Source: an uncultured Treponema sp.
Lineage (GTDB): Bacteria > Spirochaetota > Spirochaetia > Treponematales > Treponemataceae
Reading direction: 5' to 3'
Assembly: GCA_910584475.1 (NCBI GenBank)
Contig: CAJUBD010000018.1
Location: 1-50,281, forward strand
DNA length: 50,281 bases
A program made the translations under genes and the position numbers. The notes under the pieces were generated by a model that did not search any database, was not told where the DNA came from, and saw nothing but the letters and a program-made list of their open reading frames with translations. Shown piece by piece: positions 49,489 through 50,281 of this stretch; the first letter of the stretch is position 1; every line of letters begins with the position of its first letter.

Positions 49489-50253
49489 ATGAAGAAAGTC
49501 GCGGTATTTTTAATATGTTTGTTCTCAAGTTTCAATATTTTCTCTGAAGCTGTTTACAAAGTGTCAAGTGTATATGTCGAAAAGGGCAATCGGACAGACG
49601 AGACCGTCAGAAGCACCTGTTACTTTGTGAAAAATAAAAATGTGCTGGAAAAATATTGCAGCGACGATGGCAGGATTTCAAAAGAAATTGAAGTTCAAGT
49701 TCTTCGGCAACAAGATTCAATTTCAGTTATGATTATGCATGGCAAGGAAATATGTTCGCTTTATGAAATAAAATTTATTGGAAACAACTCAATCACCATA
49801 AACGATGATGTTTATGTCTTGGAGAAAAAAAGCCTTGATAAATTGTATGCAAACACAATGAGAAAAGCGAATTCTTCCGAGATAAGCATCGACACAATCT
49901 TTAGCCTGTTTTCTATGACGCCATATTTTCTGATTGACGGATACTTTCAAGAAATGCCGTATGATTTGCTTTGCAATGTCGAGCAATATGAAATCTTAAA
50001 CGGCAGGTTTTCTGTGCGAAGTCCTCATTCAAACATGATATTAAAGCATGCGTTTGTTTACGCGTACGATGAAGACAGCAATGTAACATCAATAACGGGC
50101 CGCTGTGAAAACTCTGATTTCGGCGGCATGGATTATTCTTTGTCCTTTACAAGGCAGGATGAGAAACATATTACGAAAAAAGAATCGTATTCGTTTTTTG
50201 AAAGACAAGGTTGGGACAGGGTGACAACAGGGCAAACGCATTATATATTCTGA
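49489..50253 (+). CDS. Exported hypothetical protein, paralogue B
   Basis: The 254-residue protein starts at ATG 49489 after GGGAG; the frame is open further upstream but lacks coding character. The signal peptide is MKKVAVFLICLFSSFNIFSE. YEIKFIGNNSITINDDVYVL and VYAYDEDSNVTSITG match paralogue A at 48219; other matches follow the same spacing. Likely a periplasmic or outer-membrane-associated protein of a lineage-specific family. No lipobox was seen. Function unknown. Confidence 0.65.
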   Translation: MKKVAVFLICLFSSFNIFSEAVYKVSSVYVEKGNRTDETVRSTCYFVKNKNVLEKYCSDDGRISKEIEVQVLRQQDSISVMIMHGKEICSLYEIKFIGNNSITINDDVYVLEKKSLDKLYANTMRKANSSEISIDTIFSLFSMTPYFLIDGYFQEMPYDLLCNVEQYEILNGRFSVRSPHSNMILKHAFVYAYDEDSNVTSITGRCENSDFGGMDYSLSFTRQDEKHITKKESYSFFERQGWDRVTTGQTHYIF

Positions 50254-50281
50254 ATGACATTGAATAAAAAATCAGGAAATT

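Overview
The window reads as a spirochaete chromosome, most likely a host-associated Treponema. The main evidence is a flbB-fliK-flgD-flgE flagellar cluster. FlbB is a spirochaete-type protein, and FlgE carries Lys165 and Cys178, the pair that crosslinks Treponema hooks. A eukaryote-type hexokinase, glucose-6-phosphate isomerase, CdaA/YbbR and mixed coding density fit. No rRNA, tRNA or CRISPR array was seen.

Layout. Positions 1-17.6 kb are a surface-polysaccharide island, mostly AT-rich and on the + strand. It holds glycosyltransferases, an EpsG-like polymerase, a second O-antigen polymerase/ligase, a Wzx-type flippase, a hexapeptide acyltransferase, and a TagD cytidylyltransferase with two CDP-glycerol glycerophosphotransferase-like proteins. 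The last three imply a glycerol-phosphate-containing glycan. A broken polysaccharide deacetylase (two frameshifts, one at a G8 tract) lies inside it. The island also carries a candidate ADP-ribosyltransferase-fold toxin with a small overlapping partner (4.6-5.4 kb), divergent Xre repressors, an orphan EVE/PUA-like protein and a PIN toxin-antitoxin pair. From 17.6 to 21.3 kb lie a small winged-helix protein, an SPFH/NfeD pair and hexokinase. From 21.5 to 25.6 kb is the flagellar cluster, closed by a strong terminator.

From 25.8 to 29.5 kb, on the minus strand, are CreD and a two-gene unit (GGGtGRT protein plus NifU-like scaffold) behind a long structured leader. At 29.55-29.86 kb, tandem repeats carrying DnaA-box-like motifs lie between divergent gene blocks and precede a 29-residue mS38/AURKAIP1-like protein. 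From 30.1 to 37.0 kb are dxs, folP, cdaA, ybbR, acpS, a DUF2225 gene and truA. From 37.1 to 43.9 kb, on the minus strand, are priA, a family 4 uracil-DNA glycosylase, argR and a second glycan locus (ABC-2 permease, ATPase, glycosyltransferase, coiled-coil protein). The end holds an Xre gene, a duplicated 101-bp hairpin element, gene remnants, pgi, a MATE transporter and two paralogous exported proteins separated by decayed relatives.

Three structural themes cut across the genes. Long inverted repeats sit inside several glycosyltransferase genes. A dispersed family of hairpins built on CGAGTTTT/AAAACTCG occupies intergenic gaps. Candidate leaderless promoters lie directly at two start codons.
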